From: Flavivirga rizhaonensis
Lineage (GTDB): Bacteria > Bacteroidota > Bacteroidia > Flavobacteriales > Flavobacteriaceae
Direction of reading: 5' to 3'
Length of the DNA: 64,000 nucleotides
Assembly (NCBI RefSeq): GCF_004791695.1
Contig: NZ_SRSO01000007.1
Location: 1-64,000 of the forward strand
Position numbers and translations under genes: made by a program. The notes beneath the pieces were generated by a model. The model searched no databases, had not been told where the DNA came from, and saw only the letters and a list, made by a program, of their open reading frames with translations. Positions 1-8,517 of this stretch are shown one piece after another; the first letter of the stretch is position 1; every line of letters starts with the position of its first letter.

Positions 1-181
1 CTTGAATAACTTGAGCTTCGTTACGTAAATAAATAGAACTATCTGCTTCGTTTAGGTTAATATCATCTTCAACAAAGACAATTTCATCATTTATAAAAAC
101 ATAAGCATCATTTCTTACTGATAATTGCGAGAAAGAGAGATTGCTTATTAATAGAAGAAAAAGGGCAGATCTGCTAAACAT
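1..181 (-). CDS. secreted protein, N-terminal fragment (runs off the window start)
   Basis: Reading leftwards from an ATG at 181, an open frame of 60 codons continues past the window edge. It begins with a typical signal peptide (short basic start, run of L/I, ending near SFSQ at about residues 16-19), followed by a hydrophilic stretch with VFINDEIVFVEDDINL and YLRNEAQVIQ. This resembles the start of large secreted Bacteroidota surface proteins that describe a repeated structural scaffold and often end in a type IX sorting domain. That family placement is from memory of similar openings, and the rest of the protein is not visible. The gene is divergent from the small membrane protein at 352. 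Confidence 0.6.
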   Translation of the reverse strand, partial: MFSRSALFLLLISNLSFSQLSVRNDAYVFINDEIVFVEDDINLNEADSSIYLRNEAQVIQ

Positions 182-351
182 TGCTTAAATAGGTTACATG
201 TATTCAGGATAACAAATATATATATTTTTTCACAAAAACTAGTTTTTCATCGATATAAAACGTTTTTAAACGAAATAGAGCTCAGAAAATCACGATTAAA
301 TCATTATTTAAAATCTAATTTTTTAATGTAATTTGCCAACCATAAAAAGAC

Positions 352-552
352 ATGTCACTAATGAAGTATTTTAATTATGTATTGATAATTTTAGGCGCCA
401 TTGTTGCTATCTACGCCAAATCTGGCACAGAGCAAAACGAATATATTTTAATAGGAGGAATTATTATACTCATGATGGGGGTTTATAGAATATCTAGGAG
501 CATACCAAGTAAAGAGGATAGTGATGATGTTGATAATACTGAAAACGGCTAG
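352..552 (+). CDS. small two-helix membrane protein, hypothetical
   Basis: A 66-residue protein with two hydrophobic segments (about residues 7-22 and 31-45) separated by a short polar loop, and an acidic C-terminal tail (KEDSDDVDN). A second ATG at 361 (residue 4) is an equally good start. The stop is only 2 bp before the Smr gene, so the two are probably translationally coupled and co-transcribed. I do not recognise a named family. Small membrane proteins of this kind often sit directly before the Smr/DUF2027 gene in flavobacteria, which is a weak contextual argument that it is real. Confidence 0.65.
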   Translation: MSLMKYFNYVLIILGAIVAIYAKSGTEQNEYILIGGIIILMMGVYRISRSIPSKEDSDDVDNTENG

Positions 553-554
553 TT

Positions 555-1118
555 ATGTCTTTAAAATTGGGTGATTCTGTGTTAGTTATTGATGAAAACT
601 TATCCGGAGTGATAAGAAAAGTTTCGGGAAATACCATTTCTATTGAAACAACTGATGGTTTTTTATTAGATTTTCAAAGTGATGAGTTAGTTATAAACAA
701 AGCTAGTAGTACTTTTACTAGAGAATTATTTTCACAAACAACTATTAATGCTGTTGTTTCAGAAAAAGAGCAACCTTCAAAAAGAAAACAGGTAAAAAGG
801 AGAGCAAAAGATAGGTATGAGCCTACTCTAGAGGTAGATTTACATATTAATCAATTAGTTAGATCTTCAAAAGGAATGTCTAAACACGATATATTAACGC
901 TACAATTAGATACAGCGAAGCGTCAATTAGACTTTGCCATAAGGAAACGCATTCAAAAAATAGTATTCATACATGGGGTAGGCGAAGGCGTATTGAAAGT
1001 AGAATTAGAATATTTATTTGGACGCTATAATAATGTAAAATTCTATGAAGCCAATTATCAGAAATATGGTTTGGGAGCTACCGAAGTATATATTTATCAG
1101 AATGTTATGCCTAATTAA
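555..1118 (+). CDS. Smr-domain protein (DUF2027/MutS2-like C-terminal domain)
   Basis: 187 residues. The N-terminal half (about 1-75) is a small beta-rich domain beginning LKLGDSVLVIDENLSG. A basic linker (KRKQVKRRAK, about 76-86) follows, then an Smr domain from about residue 92 to the end. The Smr signatures are visible: the DLH motif at residues 95-97 and HGVGEGVL at 140-147, matching the HGxGxG core of Smr nucleases. Smr domains nick or cleave branched DNA or RNA; which substrate this one uses cannot be read from the sequence. The gene overlaps the 3' end of the convergent lipoprotein gene by 4 bp (1115-1118). Confidence 0.85.
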   Translation: MSLKLGDSVLVIDENLSGVIRKVSGNTISIETTDGFLLDFQSDELVINKASSTFTRELFSQTTINAVVSEKEQPSKRKQVKRRAKDRYEPTLEVDLHINQLVRSSKGMSKHDILTLQLDTAKRQLDFAIRKRIQKIVFIHGVGEGVLKVELEYLFGRYNNVKFYEANYQKYGLGATEVYIYQNVMPN

Positions 1119-2035
1119 TTAAAAACGGGTTCTCCTTTTCTTGTTTTTGTTAATCTAGAGTCTTGTAGGATTCCAAAATCAAATATATCTAAAGATATTA
1201 GCGTTAAATCAAAATTAGAAATTGTAAGTGATACTGTAAATGTTTGGGTAATATTATGATCCCTATACGCTGTAGCTTCTACTAAAGTAGATACATCTGG
1301 ATTTAAATAGTCAGGTGTTGTACCAATGGTAATATCGTTTGCAGGGTTTAGGTCATCAGAATCGTTTTCCTCATCGCGTGTTTTAACCCCGTCACCATCA
1401 TCATCATTATCTAAATAATCAGGTGTACCGTTTCCGTCAGTGTCTTGGGCATCACTAAAAATACCGTCTTTATTTGGATCGACACCTTCATCTTTCGTTA
1501 AAATGTTATCACCATCATCGTCTGGGTCAATATAATTAGGTATAGAATCGTTGTCAGTATCATCATCTTCTAAATTTCCATTACCGTTTATATCCTCAAA
1601 TTCAGCAGGGATGCCATCATTGTCATCTTCTGTTAAAATGGTTTCAATTACAGCAGTTCCAGATGTACTTTCTATATCTTGGGTTATAATGACATCAGAA
1701 AGCGGAATGTCATTACAGAATAAATTAGAAGGTAGCGTAGCATTACTATAAGTTCTATAATTAAATGGGTTAGAGCTATTTATTGTAACCTCTTTTGTGT
1801 AAGTTTTAGTCTCCTCATCAACTTCAAGAAGTTCATCAAAAGTAAGGGCATTCACTCTTAAAGATAAAGATTCGGATGGATCATTTTTAGTTTTGTAAAG
1901 TATTAAACTTGATACGCCTTCGCAAGCTTCAAAAGTTTCTTCAAATTCTAACTCAACAGTAATTACATCACCATCGTCACAAGAGTATATATTTAATAAA
2001 AATATAGATATTAAAACTAAAAATAATTTACGCAT
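1115..2035 (-). CDS. lipoprotein with calcium-binding (thrombospondin type 3-like) repeats
   Basis: 306 residues. It starts with a lipoprotein signal peptide, with the lipobox Cys at residue 19 (NIYSC) followed by DDGD, so it should be anchored in a membrane and face the periplasm or the surface. Roughly residues 135-225 hold a dense run of Asp-rich DxDxDGxxD-type loops (such as DTDNDSIPNYIDPDDDGD), the pattern of thrombospondin type 3 / dockerin-like calcium sites. The N-terminal 120 residues and the C-terminal 70 residues are predicted beta-rich and not assigned to a family. The gene stands alone between the Smr and cysteine desulfurase genes. Its function is unknown. Confidence 0.75.
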   Translation of the reverse strand: MRKLFLVLISIFLLNIYSCDDGDVITVELEFEETFEACEGVSSLILYKTKNDPSESLSLRVNALTFDELLEVDEETKTYTKEVTINSSNPFNYRTYSNATLPSNLFCNDIPLSDVIITQDIESTSGTAVIETILTEDDNDGIPAEFEDINGNGNLEDDDTDNDSIPNYIDPDDDGDNILTKDEGVDPNKDGIFSDAQDTDGNGTPDYLDNDDDGDGVKTRDEENDSDDLNPANDITIGTTPDYLNPDVSTLVEATAYRDHNITQTFTVSLTISNFDLTLISLDIFDFGILQDSRLTKTRKGEPVFN

Positions 2036-2180
2036 TGAGTTCGAATTTTAGGACAAAAATAATGGAATTGTTATTTATAACGTAGCATATTGAAAATAAT
2101 TTTATTTCAAGTATTTTTGAACTCTAAAAAGTTTATTTGGTTATCTGAATTTTGTATTGAATTAATAAAATGTCTTTTCT

Positions 2181-3323
2181 ATGAAGAATGTATATTTTGA
2201 TAATGCTGCGACTACTCAAATGAGAGACGAAGTTATAACTTCCATTACGGAAGTTATGAGAAAAAACTATGGAAATGCCTCATCGTCGCATAGTTTTGGA
2301 AGATCTTCAAAGTCATTAATTGAACAATCAAGAAAGACTATTGCTCAATATTTAAATGTATCAGCTGGAGAAATTGTGTTTACTGCTGGAGGTACTGAAG
2401 CTGATAATTTAGTACTTAGAAGTGCCGTTAGAGATTTAGGAGTTAATCATGTTATTACTTCAAAAATTGAACATCATGCAGTTTTACATACTATAGAACA
2501 ACTTGAAAAAGAGTATGGTATATTGGTTAGTTATGTTAATATTACTGCTCATGGCGATGTTGATTACAAGCATTTAGAAACGTTAATACAAACAGAAAAT
2601 AAAACACTTGTAAGTTTAATGCATATCAATAACGAAATTGGTAATATTTTGGATATTAAGCGTGTTGCTAATTTGTGTAAGGCTAATGATGCTTTATTTC
2701 ATACTGATGCTGTACAGTCTATAGGACACTATAAAATGGATTTACAAGAGTTGCAAATTGATTTTTTAGCGGCAAGTGCTCATAAATTTCATGGGCCAAA
2801 AGGAGTTGGGTTTACTTTTATTAGAAAGAATTCAGGCTTAAAACCGTTAATTTTTGGAGGTGAGCAGGAGCGGGGTCTTAGAGCAGGTACAGAAAGTGTG
2901 CATAATATTATTGGTATGGAGGTAGCCTTAAAAAGTGCTTACGCTAATATGAATAGTGAGGCTGATTCTATTAAGGCGTTAAAGCATTATTTTATTTATA
3001 AGGTAGTAAAAGACATCCCTAAAGTAACATTTAATGGGCAGTCTGGTGATTTGGAAAAAAGCACCTACACACTTGTTAATATTTGCTTGCCAGTACCTCC
3101 TAAAAAAGCTGCTATGCTATTATTTCAATTAGATTTAAAAGGCATAGCATGTTCAAAAGGAAGTGCATGCCAAAGCGGTAGCTCCCAAAACTCACATGTT
3201 TTGACCGAAATTTTAAGCGATACCGATTTGCAGAAACCTTCAATTCGTTTTTCATTTAGTGTGTATAATACTAAGGAGGAGGTAGATTATGTTATAGACG
3301 TTTTAAAAGCTTTTATTGAATAA
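2181..3323 (+). CDS. cysteine desulfurase (IscS/NifS family)
   Basis: 380-residue PLP enzyme that removes sulfur from cysteine as an enzyme persulfide, supplying Fe-S cluster assembly and tRNA thiolation. The opening VYFDNAATTQM is the family signature. The PLP lysine is K202 in SAHKFHGPKG, and the catalytic cysteine is C330 in GSACQSGS; a second Cys, C324, lies just before it. The length and the GSxC loop fit the IscS-like (group I) enzymes better than SufS. No other isc or suf genes flank it, so it may mainly serve tRNA modification. It converges on the TonB receptor gene with a 3-bp gap and no recognisable terminator between them. Confidence 0.93.
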   Translation: MKNVYFDNAATTQMRDEVITSITEVMRKNYGNASSSHSFGRSSKSLIEQSRKTIAQYLNVSAGEIVFTAGGTEADNLVLRSAVRDLGVNHVITSKIEHHAVLHTIEQLEKEYGILVSYVNITAHGDVDYKHLETLIQTENKTLVSLMHINNEIGNILDIKRVANLCKANDALFHTDAVQSIGHYKMDLQELQIDFLAASAHKFHGPKGVGFTFIRKNSGLKPLIFGGEQERGLRAGTESVHNIIGMEVALKSAYANMNSEADSIKALKHYFIYKVVKDIPKVTFNGQSGDLEKSTYTLVNICLPVPPKKAAMLLFQLDLKGIACSKGSACQSGSSQNSHVLTEILSDTDLQKPSIRFSFSVYNTKEEVDYVIDVLKAFIE

Positions 3324-3326
3324 ATT

Positions 3327-5789
3327 TTAAAACTTCATAGTTGTTCTTACATTAAAAACACGTGGTGTTAAAAAATTAGGAATGGCAAATTGACGCTTAC
3401 TAAGTGCGTCTCTTACCCAGGTATTTGTAATAGAGTTTTGGACATCAAACATATTATAAATTTCAAATCCGAAAGAAAGCTCTTTAAAAGGTTTTTTCCA
3501 GCCGCGTTTAAATTGTTTTTTTGCATCAACAAGTACAAATTGTAGACCTAGATCAGCACGTTTATAATCTGGTAATCTGTTTTGGAATTCGTAAGGATCT
3601 GCATAACTAGGAGACCCCCCCGGTAAACCGGTATTATAAACCAAATTTAAATACATTTTCATACTTGGCACATTTGGTACATAATCTTGAAATAGAGCGG
3701 CGAATTTTAAACGTTGGTCTGTTGGCCTGGAGATATAACCTCTGTTATCTATATTTTCTTCGGTTTTTAAATATCCAAAACTAAACCACGATTCAGTGCC
3801 CGGAACAAACTCCCCATTTAAACGCATATCTAATCCGTATGCATAAGCTTCAGCATTATTACTTGCCCTATAACGAATACGTACATTTTCTAAAGTATAT
3901 GGATTTACATTGGTTAAGTTTTTATAATAAACTTCTGAGGTTAGTTTAAAAGGTCTATCCCACATTTTAAAACTATAGTCATTACCTAATACTAAATGAA
4001 ATGATTGTTGCGCCTTTACATTAGGCTGTACGGCACCATTAGCCTCTCGAAGCTCTCTATAAAAAGGAGGTTGATAATACAACCCAGCTGCAACTCTAAA
4101 AAGCATGTCTTTTTCCCAAGAAGGTTTAATAGCAAATTGGGCTCTAGGACTAAATACCGTTTGATTTGAAGACGCGATACCATCTCCTTTAACACTCCAA
4201 TTATGCACCCTAGCACCTGCATTATACCAAACATCGCTTGTTCCTATTTTAGAGCGTTTACTCCATTGTACATAAGCCTGTATTCTATTTATTTGTGTAT
4301 TATTGGTCGCTCTTACATTTTGAAATGCTTCTAACGGACCACTATAAGGAGTATACGGTTGTTCGTTTATAGGTGTTGTTCTTGGTGGTCTAATTGAGAA
4401 TCCAGACGAATCAATAATTTCCCATTCAATTAAGCGATCTCTAATATCTTCGTTGGTGTATTTTACAGACCACTCTATTCTATTATCATTAATATTAAAA
4501 TCGCCTTTATGTTCAATATTAGTTATTAGGGCATCTAAATCATTTCGACCATGGTTTAGCTGACTACCAATACCTTGACTAAATTCTACTTCACCTAAAT
4601 TTTCATCACCAATATTTGTATTTACTTCACCTAATCTGTATTGTGCAAAAATATCGAAATATTCTTCTTCGGTAGTGTGATATGTAGATGTAATTAGTTT
4701 AAGAGTTAGGTCGTTATTAGCAAAATAGGTGCCTTTTAAAGCACCAAAATAAGTTTGGTAACGATCTTTTTCTTGACCTTCATAAAAGACTATCAATGCA
4801 ATAGGATCGCTTAATGTGCCAAAATTAGTTTGCCTTGTTTGTGGCTGGTAATTGTACTTGTTTATTGAGGCATTTCCCAAAAAGCTTAAATGAAATTTAT
4901 TTGAAAACTTATAAGTGAAATACGTTTGGGCATCAGCAAACGTAGGATTAAAATTGGTTTCAGTTTCTTTAGCATTTACTAGCAAGCTATTATCACGATA
5001 GCGAACACCGGTAATAGCAGTAAACCTCGAATCTTTGCTTATATTTTCAACAGAAAGACTACCTCCCAATAAACTTAAATCTGCATTAATTTCAAATTGG
5101 TATGGTGTTTTGTATGTTATATCAAGAACTGAAGAAAGTTTGTCTCCATATTTTGCCTGAAATCCACCTGCAGAAAAATCAACGTTTTGTACTAAGTTTG
5201 TATTTACAAAACTTAAGCCTTCTTGTTGTCCAGAACGTACTAAAAAGGGACGATAAACTTCAATGCCATTAACGTATACTAAGTTTTCGTCGTAATTTCC
5301 ACCACGTACCGAATATTGAGTACTTAATTCGTTATTATTACTTACGCCGGGTAGTGTTAATAATAAATTTTCTACTCCAGCATTGGCACCAGGTATTTTT
5401 CTTATAGCCTCAGGTTTTAAAGTTATTATACCTTCAACTTCTTTACGTCTATTGTTAGTTACAACAACAGTGGCTATTTGTTCAACAGAAGTACTCATTA
5501 CAGGATTAAACTCGTATTCTTCTCCACTTTTCAAATTGAATGTACTTACAATTTTTTTATGAGAAAGGTGAGTAAACTCAACTACGATGTCTTGATTGGC
5601 ATTGATTTCTAAAATAAAAAAACCGTTAGAATTTGTTACGGTTCCACTAGTTCCTGTTTTAATATTGACTTTTTCTACAGGTTGATTATTTTCATCTAAT
5701 ATAACGCCTTTAATTGTTGCTGTTTGTGAAAAACCAATTGTGATTATGAAAAAAAATATAAAGGAAGTTAATAATAGTTTTGTTTTCAA
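3327..5789 (-). CDS. TonB-dependent outer-membrane receptor with CarboxypepD_reg-like domain
   Basis: 820 residues. A signal peptide (about 1-21, ending GFSQ) is followed by a carboxypeptidase-regulatory-like beta-sandwich (about 24-110: ATIKGVILDENNQPVEKVNI), a TonB plug domain (about 120-230, with IPGANAGVENLLLTLPGV and YSVRGGNYDENLVYVNG) and a 22-strand-type barrel up to the C-terminal Phe. This architecture is typical of Bacteroidota receptors importing large or chelated substrates across the outer membrane using TonB energy. There is no SusD partner, so the substrate cannot be inferred. It starts 12 bp after the M23 peptidase gene and is probably co-transcribed with it. Confidence 0.92.
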   Translation of the reverse strand: MKTKLLLTSFIFFFIITIGFSQTATIKGVILDENNQPVEKVNIKTGTSGTVTNSNGFFILEINANQDIVVEFTHLSHKKIVSTFNLKSGEEYEFNPVMSTSVEQIATVVVTNNRRKEVEGIITLKPEAIRKIPGANAGVENLLLTLPGVSNNNELSTQYSVRGGNYDENLVYVNGIEVYRPFLVRSGQQEGLSFVNTNLVQNVDFSAGGFQAKYGDKLSSVLDITYKTPYQFEINADLSLLGGSLSVENISKDSRFTAITGVRYRDNSLLVNAKETETNFNPTFADAQTYFTYKFSNKFHLSFLGNASINKYNYQPQTRQTNFGTLSDPIALIVFYEGQEKDRYQTYFGALKGTYFANNDLTLKLITSTYHTTEEEYFDIFAQYRLGEVNTNIGDENLGEVEFSQGIGSQLNHGRNDLDALITNIEHKGDFNINDNRIEWSVKYTNEDIRDRLIEWEIIDSSGFSIRPPRTTPINEQPYTPYSGPLEAFQNVRATNNTQINRIQAYVQWSKRSKIGTSDVWYNAGARVHNWSVKGDGIASSNQTVFSPRAQFAIKPSWEKDMLFRVAAGLYYQPPFYRELREANGAVQPNVKAQQSFHLVLGNDYSFKMWDRPFKLTSEVYYKNLTNVNPYTLENVRIRYRASNNAEAYAYGLDMRLNGEFVPGTESWFSFGYLKTEENIDNRGYISRPTDQRLKFAALFQDYVPNVPSMKMYLNLVYNTGLPGGSPSYADPYEFQNRLPDYKRADLGLQFVLVDAKKQFKRGWKKPFKELSFGFEIYNMFDVQNSITNTWVRDALSKRQFAIPNFLTPRVFNVRTTMKF

Positions 5790-5801
5790 AAGTGCGTAAA
5801 T

Positions 5802-7487
5802 TTATTTTCGGTAAAATAACGCTTCAAAAGTAGAATTATTTCCAACATTATCAGTTATTATTACCTTTAAATTATTCTTTGTATCTGTAATGATGCCATC
5901 ATTAAAATCATGAGTAAGTATTTTTGTTTTATAATCGTATTCCATTAAAATCCATTTGCCATTCACTGTAGCTCTGTATTTAGAAATTCCAGAAAGCTCA
6001 TCTTCAATTTTAATTTTTAAATAACGATATTTACTTAACCACTGTCCTTTTTTAAAGTTAACAGGGGTAATTGTTGGCTTTACGCTGTCTGTAGCTAGTG
6101 TAAAAGTACCCAGAGTTTTTGTTTTTGCTATCAAAAGATCTCCTTTTCTCTTTGTAGATGTGTAAGCAGGTTGTTTTTTACGCCCTAACAGACGGGCTAT
6201 GTATAATTTCGATTTATCTTCATCATTGTATGCACTCACATCATAAGTTATGTTAAATGTTTTATTAGCAGCAATAACATTTTTATGTAAAGTAAGTGTG
6301 TCGTTTTTTACTTGAAAGTCCATGTAAAAATCATCATAAAACGTATCCTTGTAAAAATCAACAGAAACGTGTCCTTCTTTTAGGTTTGTAGCTTTATTAG
6401 CTTTTATATAATAAGGTGTTGATTGCTTTTTTTGTGGCTCAGAAATATGGTCTTTAGTACCCTTAATATGTATAGTCACCCATGATTCATTGTTCTTATA
6501 ATCTGCAACTCTAATTTTGTAAACCGAATATGTACTATCTTGTATAGATACACAACCATCTTTTACAACAGACTTATATAAACTTAGAAAGTTATCTTTT
6601 TTGAATAGTTTCTGAATCCGCTGTTTTTTTGTAGTGTAATGTTCATAATCAATAAGCCGATTGATGTGTTTAGTCTCGCTAAATGAAAACTTCCTAAAAT
6701 CCAATTCAAAGTTTCTACGACCATTTAAAAAAGTTTGAATGTTATAAACACCATTTGAATTTGCAGCCAAGTCTTGCCTATCTATAGTTTCAATACCAAA
6801 GCCAATATTGCCATAAGCTTCAATATTCTTTATAGTATAATCACCATTCTTTAAAGGTATTAATTGCAGCTTTTGTTTGGTATTCGCTTTATTTACAAAC
6901 GAATTTTCATCCAAAGGGTATGCGTAAATCGATTTTATTATTGGGTTTGTGGAATCCTTTATATCAATGCCAAAGAGCATCGGGTTAATGGGGTGTTCTT
7001 TTTTATCCCGAATTTCATAATGTAAGTGAGGCCCCCCCGAGCCTCCCGAATTTCCACTATAAGCTATAATACTATTTTTTGTTACTGGTAAAACCTCTGC
7101 GTTTGGAAATAACTCGATCTCATAGGATTCTTTTTCATATTGATGCTTTTTAATGTACGCTTGAATCTCTGGAGCAAATTTTTGCAAATGTGCATAAACA
7201 GTTGTATAGCCATTTGGATGTGTGATGTATAATGCTTTTCCATAACCATAATGGGAAACTTTTATTCTGCTTACAAATCCATCAGCAGATGCTTTAACTT
7301 TTAAACCCGTTCTTTGTTGCGTTTTTATGTCTAAACCAGAATGAAAATGATTAGAACGTAATTCAGCAAATGTACCTGATAATATCAACGGAATTTCCAA
7401 AGGACTATCAAAATAATCTTGAGGATAATTATTTTGCGCATTTAAAAAAAACGAGGATATAAATAAAAGAGAAAGTATAAAACGCAT
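5802..7487 (-). CDS. M23-family zinc metallopeptidase (cell-wall endopeptidase)
   Basis: 561 residues with a signal peptide (about 1-17). The lysostaphin-like M23 domain lies near the N terminus: the metal-site HSGLD motif (H49-D53), YAH ending at H100, and GPHLHYEI (H154, H156) are all present, so it should be catalytically active. M23 enzymes cut peptide crosslinks in peptidoglycan. The long C-terminal part (about 170-561) is beta-rich and unassigned; flavobacterial M23 proteins of this size commonly carry it. The gene precedes the TonB receptor by 12 bp in the same direction. It is divergent from the zapA transcription unit, with 188 bp between the starts. Confidence 0.88.
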   Translation of the reverse strand: MRFILSLLFISSFFLNAQNNYPQDYFDSPLEIPLILSGTFAELRSNHFHSGLDIKTQQRTGLKVKASADGFVSRIKVSHYGYGKALYITHPNGYTTVYAHLQKFAPEIQAYIKKHQYEKESYEIELFPNAEVLPVTKNSIIAYSGNSGGSGGPHLHYEIRDKKEHPINPMLFGIDIKDSTNPIIKSIYAYPLDENSFVNKANTKQKLQLIPLKNGDYTIKNIEAYGNIGFGIETIDRQDLAANSNGVYNIQTFLNGRRNFELDFRKFSFSETKHINRLIDYEHYTTKKQRIQKLFKKDNFLSLYKSVVKDGCVSIQDSTYSVYKIRVADYKNNESWVTIHIKGTKDHISEPQKKQSTPYYIKANKATNLKEGHVSVDFYKDTFYDDFYMDFQVKNDTLTLHKNVIAANKTFNITYDVSAYNDEDKSKLYIARLLGRKKQPAYTSTKRKGDLLIAKTKTLGTFTLATDSVKPTITPVNFKKGQWLSKYRYLKIKIEDELSGISKYRATVNGKWILMEYDYKTKILTHDFNDGIITDTKNNLKVIITDNVGNNSTFEALFYRK

Positions 7488-7620
7488 ATAAAAGTATTAT
7501 GGCTAAAATATTAATTTGAAATGGATATGCAAAGAATAAAACAATAATCGAACCATAGTTGTAACCATTAATCTGATTATGAGCAATATCTATAGATTTT
7601 GAAATTTTATGAAAAAACAA

Positions 7621-7660
7621 TTGTAATTTATAAACAGGTATGTTAACTTTGTGTTATAAG
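7621..7660 (+). promoter_or_regulatory. Bacteroidota-type promoter of the coiled-coil/zapA unit
   Basis: TTG at 7621-7623 and TAACTTTG at 7644-7651 are separated by 20 bp, matching the Bacteroidota consensus TTG-N(17-23)-TAnnTTTG of the housekeeping sigma. Transcription should start near 7657, about 20 nt before the ATG at 7676. Confidence 0.6.
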
Positions 7661-7675
7661 TATTGAAATTTGTAA

Positions 7676-7966
7676 ATGAGTAATATTGAAGATATTGTAG
7701 ATTCTTTAGAAAACAAAATTAGTAAGGTATTACACAAATTAGAGCTTTTAAAACTTGCTAATTCTAAATTAAACGAAGAATTAGAAGTTTCAAAAAAAGA
7801 AATTCAGAACCAAAAATTGCATATTGCAAGTTGGGAAGAAAAATATGAAGCTTTAAAAATAGCAAATACAATGCTTGGTAGTGACGATAATAAAAGAGAA
7901 ACTAAGCTTAAAATAAACGCATTAATTAGAGATATAGATCATTGTATTGCTCAACTCTCAGATTAG
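7676..7966 (+). CDS. small coiled-coil protein upstream of zapA
   Basis: 96 residues, almost entirely heptad-rich (EDIVDSLENKISKVLHKLELLKLANSKLNEELEVSKKE and onward), so a long parallel coiled coil is likely from about residue 3 to 65. It is soluble, with no signal peptide. It lies 15 bp before zapA and shares its promoter. That position and fold suggest a division-related partner in the style of ZapB, but I cannot show homology to ZapB and the role is inferred from context only. Confidence 0.75.
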   Translation: MSNIEDIVDSLENKISKVLHKLELLKLANSKLNEELEVSKKEIQNQKLHIASWEEKYEALKIANTMLGSDDNKRETKLKINALIRDIDHCIAQLSD

Positions 7967-7981
7967 TGTAACATAAATTCA

Positions 7982-8275
7982 ATGTCAGAAAAGCTTAAAA
8001 TAAAGCTGTCTATAGCAAATAGAGTGTATCCTTTAACTATTGAAGCAAGTCAAGAAGAAGGATTGCGTAAAGCAGCTAAAAACATTGAAGCAATGATAAA
8101 GCAATTTGAGCAAAGTTATTCTGTTAGAGATAAACAAGATGTATTGGCGATGTGTGCCTTGCAGTTTGCATCTCAAGTAGAACAGGAATCTATTAATAAA
8201 GATAATGTAAATGAACATGTAGAAGAAAAGCTAAATTCGCTTAATGATTTATTACATTCTTATTTGATCTCTTAA
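7982..8275 (+). CDS. zapA: cell division protein ZapA
   Basis: 97 residues of the ZapA family. The opening KLKIKLSIANRVYPLTIEASQEEGLRKAAKNI is the conserved N-terminal globular head, followed by the C-terminal helix that forms the dimeric coiled coil (about 60-97). ZapA binds FtsZ in the cytoplasm and bundles protofilaments at the division ring. It follows the coiled-coil gene by 15 bp and is followed by the structured RNA at 8303 and then RNase Y. The zapA-6S RNA neighbourhood is also known from gamma-proteobacteria. Confidence 0.88.
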   Translation: MSEKLKIKLSIANRVYPLTIEASQEEGLRKAAKNIEAMIKQFEQSYSVRDKQDVLAMCALQFASQVEQESINKDNVNEHVEEKLNSLNDLLHSYLIS

Positions 8276-8302
8276 CGTTCTTTAAAATAAACTAAAAAGT
8301 TA

Positions 8303-8494
8303 CTGCCTACATTGGTTATTTTTTTTGATAAACTCAACGTTAATTCTTTAAAAAGGGTGAGTTTAAGTTGTAAAAGCATGCTGCCAGTACTGGATTTATT
8401 TCAGTAGTTTGGGCAGACCCTTGATCAACTTGTTAGCCCTAAACTTGTTTTTAAGGAGTTTATACAAAACTTTATACTGGTGTAGGCTTTTTTA
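8303..8494 (+). ncRNA. ssrS: probable 6S RNA (6S-Flavo type)
   Basis: The 240-bp gap between zapA and rny folds on paper into one long rod. A closing stem GCCTACA (8305-8311) pairs with TGTAGGC (8481-8487) and is followed directly by a T-run to 8493. Nested inside are AAGTTG (8365-8370) with CAACTT (8426-8431) and CTGCC (8381-8385) with GGCAG (8412-8416), leaving unpaired stretches between stems like the 6S RNA bubbles. The length of about 190 nt matches 6S RNA, which mimics an open promoter and sequesters housekeeping RNA polymerase. A flavobacterial 6S class is known in Rfam. The assignment rests on length, fold and the zapA neighbourhood, not on a covariance search. Confidence 0.7.
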
Positions 8495-8517
8495 TATACA
8501 ATAACTAACTAAATACG

